From: Defluviitaleaceae bacterium
GTDB lineage: Bacteria; Bacillota; Clostridia; Lachnospirales; WRAA01
Reading direction: 5' to 3'
NCBI GenBank assembly: GCA_009780015.1
Contig: WRAW01000021.1
Coordinates: 1-34,484 of the forward strand
Length of the DNA: 34,484 bases
Made by a program: the position numbers and the translations under genes
The notes under the pieces: generated by a model
What the model was told of the DNA's origin: nothing
What the model saw: the letters and a program-made list of their open reading frames with translations, nothing else
The model's database searches: none
Shown here: positions 32,105-34,484 of the stretch, in pieces
Position numbering within the stretch: position 1 is the stretch's first letter
Layout of the letters: every line of letters starts with the position of its first letter

Positions 32105-34372
32105 CTATCTAATCTTAAAAAACGCAATTTTCTGCCGCAGTACCTCGGCCTGGGAATTCAGTTCCTGTGAAGACGCCGCCGACTGCTCCGCTGTTGCCGA
32201 AGTATCGGTAACAACCCTTGTTATCTCCGTTACGCTGTCATTTATATTGGAGATTGATTCCAACTGTTCGCCGGAAATACCGGCGATATGAGATACAAGC
32301 TTTGATATTTCGTCAATATTATTTGCGATGGTTTCAAACGAAGCTACGACCTCTTCCGCGGCTTTTATACCATCTTCTACGTTCTTGGTATCCTCTGCGA
32401 TTATTGTTGTTGTGTCGGAAGTTGACCGCTGGCTTCTTCCGGCCAATGTACGCACTTCATCGGCCACGACTGAAAAGCCTTTCCCGTGTTCGCCTGCGCG
32501 GGCGGCTTCAACCGAGGCATTAAGAGCAAGTAGATTGGTTTGGAAAGCGATATTGGTAATAACGTCAATAATTTTCACAATACCTTCGTTAGACTCTTTT
32601 ATCTTGTGCATGGTTTCCTTCATGGAGTGGACGGCTCCCCTGCCCTGCACGGTAAATTCCTGAGAATGTACGGTGCTTTGCTTCGCGCTGGTTGCGTCGC
32701 TGCTCGCCTGCATAGCATTTTCATGAATGACCGCGAGAGAAGTGCTTAATTCTTCTATTGAAGCGGTCTGTCTTACCGCGCCGTCCGCAAGGTGCATCGC
32801 GCTGGTTGATATTTGATTCGCTCCCAGCGCCACCTGACCCACCGCCGCCTGAATATCCGACATTGTGTTGTTAAGAGAGTCCAAAATAGTGGTCAGCGCA
32901 GTCTTTATAGGTGCGTAGGAGCCTATGTAATCACGTTTGACCGAAGCGGTCAAGTCTCCCTTTGAGATGACGGTCAGCACATCGGCAATTTCTTCCACAA
33001 TTGCGAAAGTCGTGTTGTTGTTGAGGTTGCAGGCATCCTTAACTACTTTGAATTGCCCCTTGAAGTCGCCCTCCATCATGGAGAAATCTCCCTTAGACAT
33101 AAGAACCACATTTTTCTCGATCTCGTCCAAAGGCTCCTTTACAACCTTCATCAAATTATTCAATGTGTGGGCAAGTTCGGCCCAGCTTCCTTTAAATTTA
33201 GTCGAGTCCGTCATTACGTCAAGCTTGCCGTTGGCAGCGCTTCCGGCCAAGTAGACGGCTGATTCGTAAATTTCCTGCAAGTTTGTGATAACTGCGCGAA
33301 GAGTCTGCGGCAGAATCATTTTCTTGCCGGGCAGATCGTTTATTTTTACGTTGAAATCCCCATCAGTAACTTGATTGAGAACGCTTATAGCCATAAATAT
33401 ATCCTTAACCTGGTTTGCCAGTATATTATTTATACTTTCCATCATTTCTCTGAACGAGTTCTGATATTTGCTTGAATCCGCCCTGTATTCCACATCGCCC
33501 GATACGTTAAATTCATGGTCAATGACCGTCAGGTCATGGACTATGGCTCGTACAACGTCTACAAGCTCGCAGACATCCCGGGTCAATTCGCCGATCTCGT
33601 CTTTCGAGGCGGTAGAGCGGTCGATATTGACATTCATTTTTCCCATGGAAACATCACTTGCTGCAGAGACCAGCTTCCTTATAGGCCGGGAAATACCCTC
33701 GGCCACCGACAGCGCCAGAACCAGCGCCACCAAAAATATCACAACGCTCACGGCAATCAGCACAAGCAAGCTTGTATCGGCCATGTTGACGGTAGCATAT
33801 GTTTGTACATTCAATAATATGCCGGCCGCTCCCTCCATGCTGAAAGTTATGTCTACAAGCTGGTTAATGATACCGGATCCCGATTCGACCAGCGAAATAG
33901 CGGCAGAGTGATTACCGGCCAATGAATACGCCAGAACCGGCAAGAAAATGGTATCATGATACGTTTGAAGCAGATGGCGCAATTCAGATGAGTCGTTCAT
34001 GCGGATGTCAATATAAGCCTGTGGTAAAGTTGCGTCTGTTCTTACAGCGTGCTCATAATTGTCAAGCGCCCCCATAGAGGCTTCAAAAAGCCCAAGGCCT
34101 TCCCGGCTTAAAGAATTTTTAGCCGCGGTGCTGTCGGTAGGGGCGTACATAACCAGGCTGGCCACTGTCCGGCGAAAACCGCGGATGTTTGATTGCGCCT
34201 GCAAGATAGCCTCCCTAGTTGCGACAGGGTGATTGATAACATTATAGTACTCCGCATTGATGTTACGCACCTGAATAATGGCATACATTGCCAAGACCAT
34301 CACCAGCGCCAGCACAGCGCTAAAACTAACCAACAGCTTTGTCCTGATTTTCATGTCGTTAAACCATTTCAC
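32105..34372 (-). CDS. Methyl-accepting chemotaxis protein (poly-HAMP chemoreceptor 3)
   Basis: A 755-residue chemoreceptor. GTG 34372 is chosen as start because AGGAGAG stands about seven bases before it and the protein then begins [17 protein letters not shown]. The in-frame ATG at 34417 has no ribosome site. TM1 is about residues 11-33, a helical sensor follows, and TM2 is about 200-225. HAMP and HAMP-like modules follow ([37 protein letters not shown]). The signalling tip is [20 protein letters not shown], and the end is AFFKIR. The architecture is the same as receptors 1 and 2, pointing to an expanded paralogue family. The ligand is unknown. Confidence 0.94.
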   Translation of the reverse strand: MKWFNDMKIRTKLLVSFSAVLALVMVLAMYAIIQVRNINAEYYNVINHPVATREAILQAQSNIRGFRRTVASLVMYAPTDSTAAKNSLSREGLGLFEASMGALDNYEHAVRTDATLPQAYIDIRMNDSSELRHLLQTYHDTIFLPVLAYSLAGNHSAAISLVESGSGIINQLVDITFSMEGAAGILLNVQTYATVNMADTSLLVLIAVSVVIFLVALVLALSVAEGISRPIRKLVSAASDVSMGKMNVNIDRSTASKDEIGELTRDVCELVDVVRAIVHDLTVIDHEFNVSGDVEYRADSSKYQNSFREMMESINNILANQVKDIFMAISVLNQVTDGDFNVKINDLPGKKMILPQTLRAVITNLQEIYESAVYLAGSAANGKLDVMTDSTKFKGSWAELAHTLNNLMKVVKEPLDEIEKNVVLMSKGDFSMMEGDFKGQFKVVKDACNLNNNTTFAIVEEIADVLTVISKGDLTASVKRDYIGSYAPIKTALTTILDSLNNTMSDIQAAVGQVALGANQISTSAMHLADGAVRQTASIEELSTSLAVIHENAMQASSDATSAKQSTVHSQEFTVQGRGAVHSMKETMHKIKESNEGIVKIIDVITNIAFQTNLLALNASVEAARAGEHGKGFSVVADEVRTLAGRSQRSTSDTTTIIAEDTKNVEDGIKAAEEVVASFETIANNIDEISKLVSHIAGISGEQLESISNINDSVTEITRVVTDTSATAEQSAASSQELNSQAEVLRQKIAFFKIR

Positions 34373-34484
34373 TGTAATCTCTCCTGTCCTTTTTATCCTT
34401 AGCTGATTGTTAACCATAGACTCAAATTGCGTTTGTCCTGCTTTTCATTTTTCCAAGTTTATAAATAAGCGTACCTTTATGTAA

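Noticed and set aside
1-34484. CRISPR arrays, rRNA or tRNA genes, phage modules
   Set aside because: No regularly spaced short repeats, no cloverleaf or rRNA-like text and no phage structural genes were found by reading; the repeats present are palindromic and unevenly spaced.

Overview
The window looks like chromosome of a Gram-positive anaerobe of the class Clostridia. Shine-Dalgarno sites are strong (AGGAGG type), and sigma-A promoters and intrinsic terminators are clear. Two proteins have lipoprotein signals. Other Clostridia-like traits are split transketolase subunits, a YvyF-type flagellar-operon protein, three large chemoreceptors and a Csp-like tandem subtilase of the kind linked to spore germination. 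This points to a motile, probably spore-forming sugar-acid user. Genus cannot be told from the window.

Layout. (1) 1-3300: an AT-rich segment with a small ribbon-helix-helix (RHH) protein, an XRE regulator and a poly-HAMP chemoreceptor. It is closed by a decayed second copy of the RHH gene. (2) 3322-11908, minus strand: one catabolic operon read as zinc alcohol dehydrogenase, TRAP transporter dctP-dctQ-dctM, otnK-like kinase, otnC-like aldolase/decarboxylase and a two-subunit transketolase. A divergent PrpR-N type regulator (12131-13912) shares its promoter region. (3) 14086-17426, minus strand: yvyF, trpS, aroB and a lytic transglycosylase. (4) 17541-18675: a YafQ/DinJ toxin-antitoxin pair, a small Cys-rich protein and another RHH protein. 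(5) 18738-23504, plus strand: mutS2 and a second chemoreceptor. (6) 23576-25624, minus strand: a broken parA-like gene, then rpsI and rplM. (7) 25788-27922: an ECF sigma factor with a minimal anti-sigma-like partner, an XRE regulator and a divergent lipoprotein with two tandem repeats. (8) 27979-34372, minus strand: a 1139-residue double subtilase coupled to a small upstream gene, then a third chemoreceptor.

The operon in region 2 makes sense as a pathway. The TRAP system imports a carboxylate (probably a sugar acid), the dehydrogenase oxidises it, and the OtnK-like kinase phosphorylates the oxo-acid. The OtnC-like enzyme then decarboxylates or cleaves it towards a triose phosphate, and the transketolase pair feeds a product into the pentose-phosphate pool.

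The most unusual structure is a family of nested palindromic repeats of 164-350 bp. Members sit in four consecutive intergenic gaps of that single operon (7007-7170, 8465-8814, 9402-9610, 10704-10867), and a fifth is at 31717-31896. Their ends differ between copies, but the two ends of each copy still match. Internal modules are shuffled between copies, and one hairpin module present four times shows compensatory base changes. A separate 108-bp nested palindrome lies at 31922-32029.
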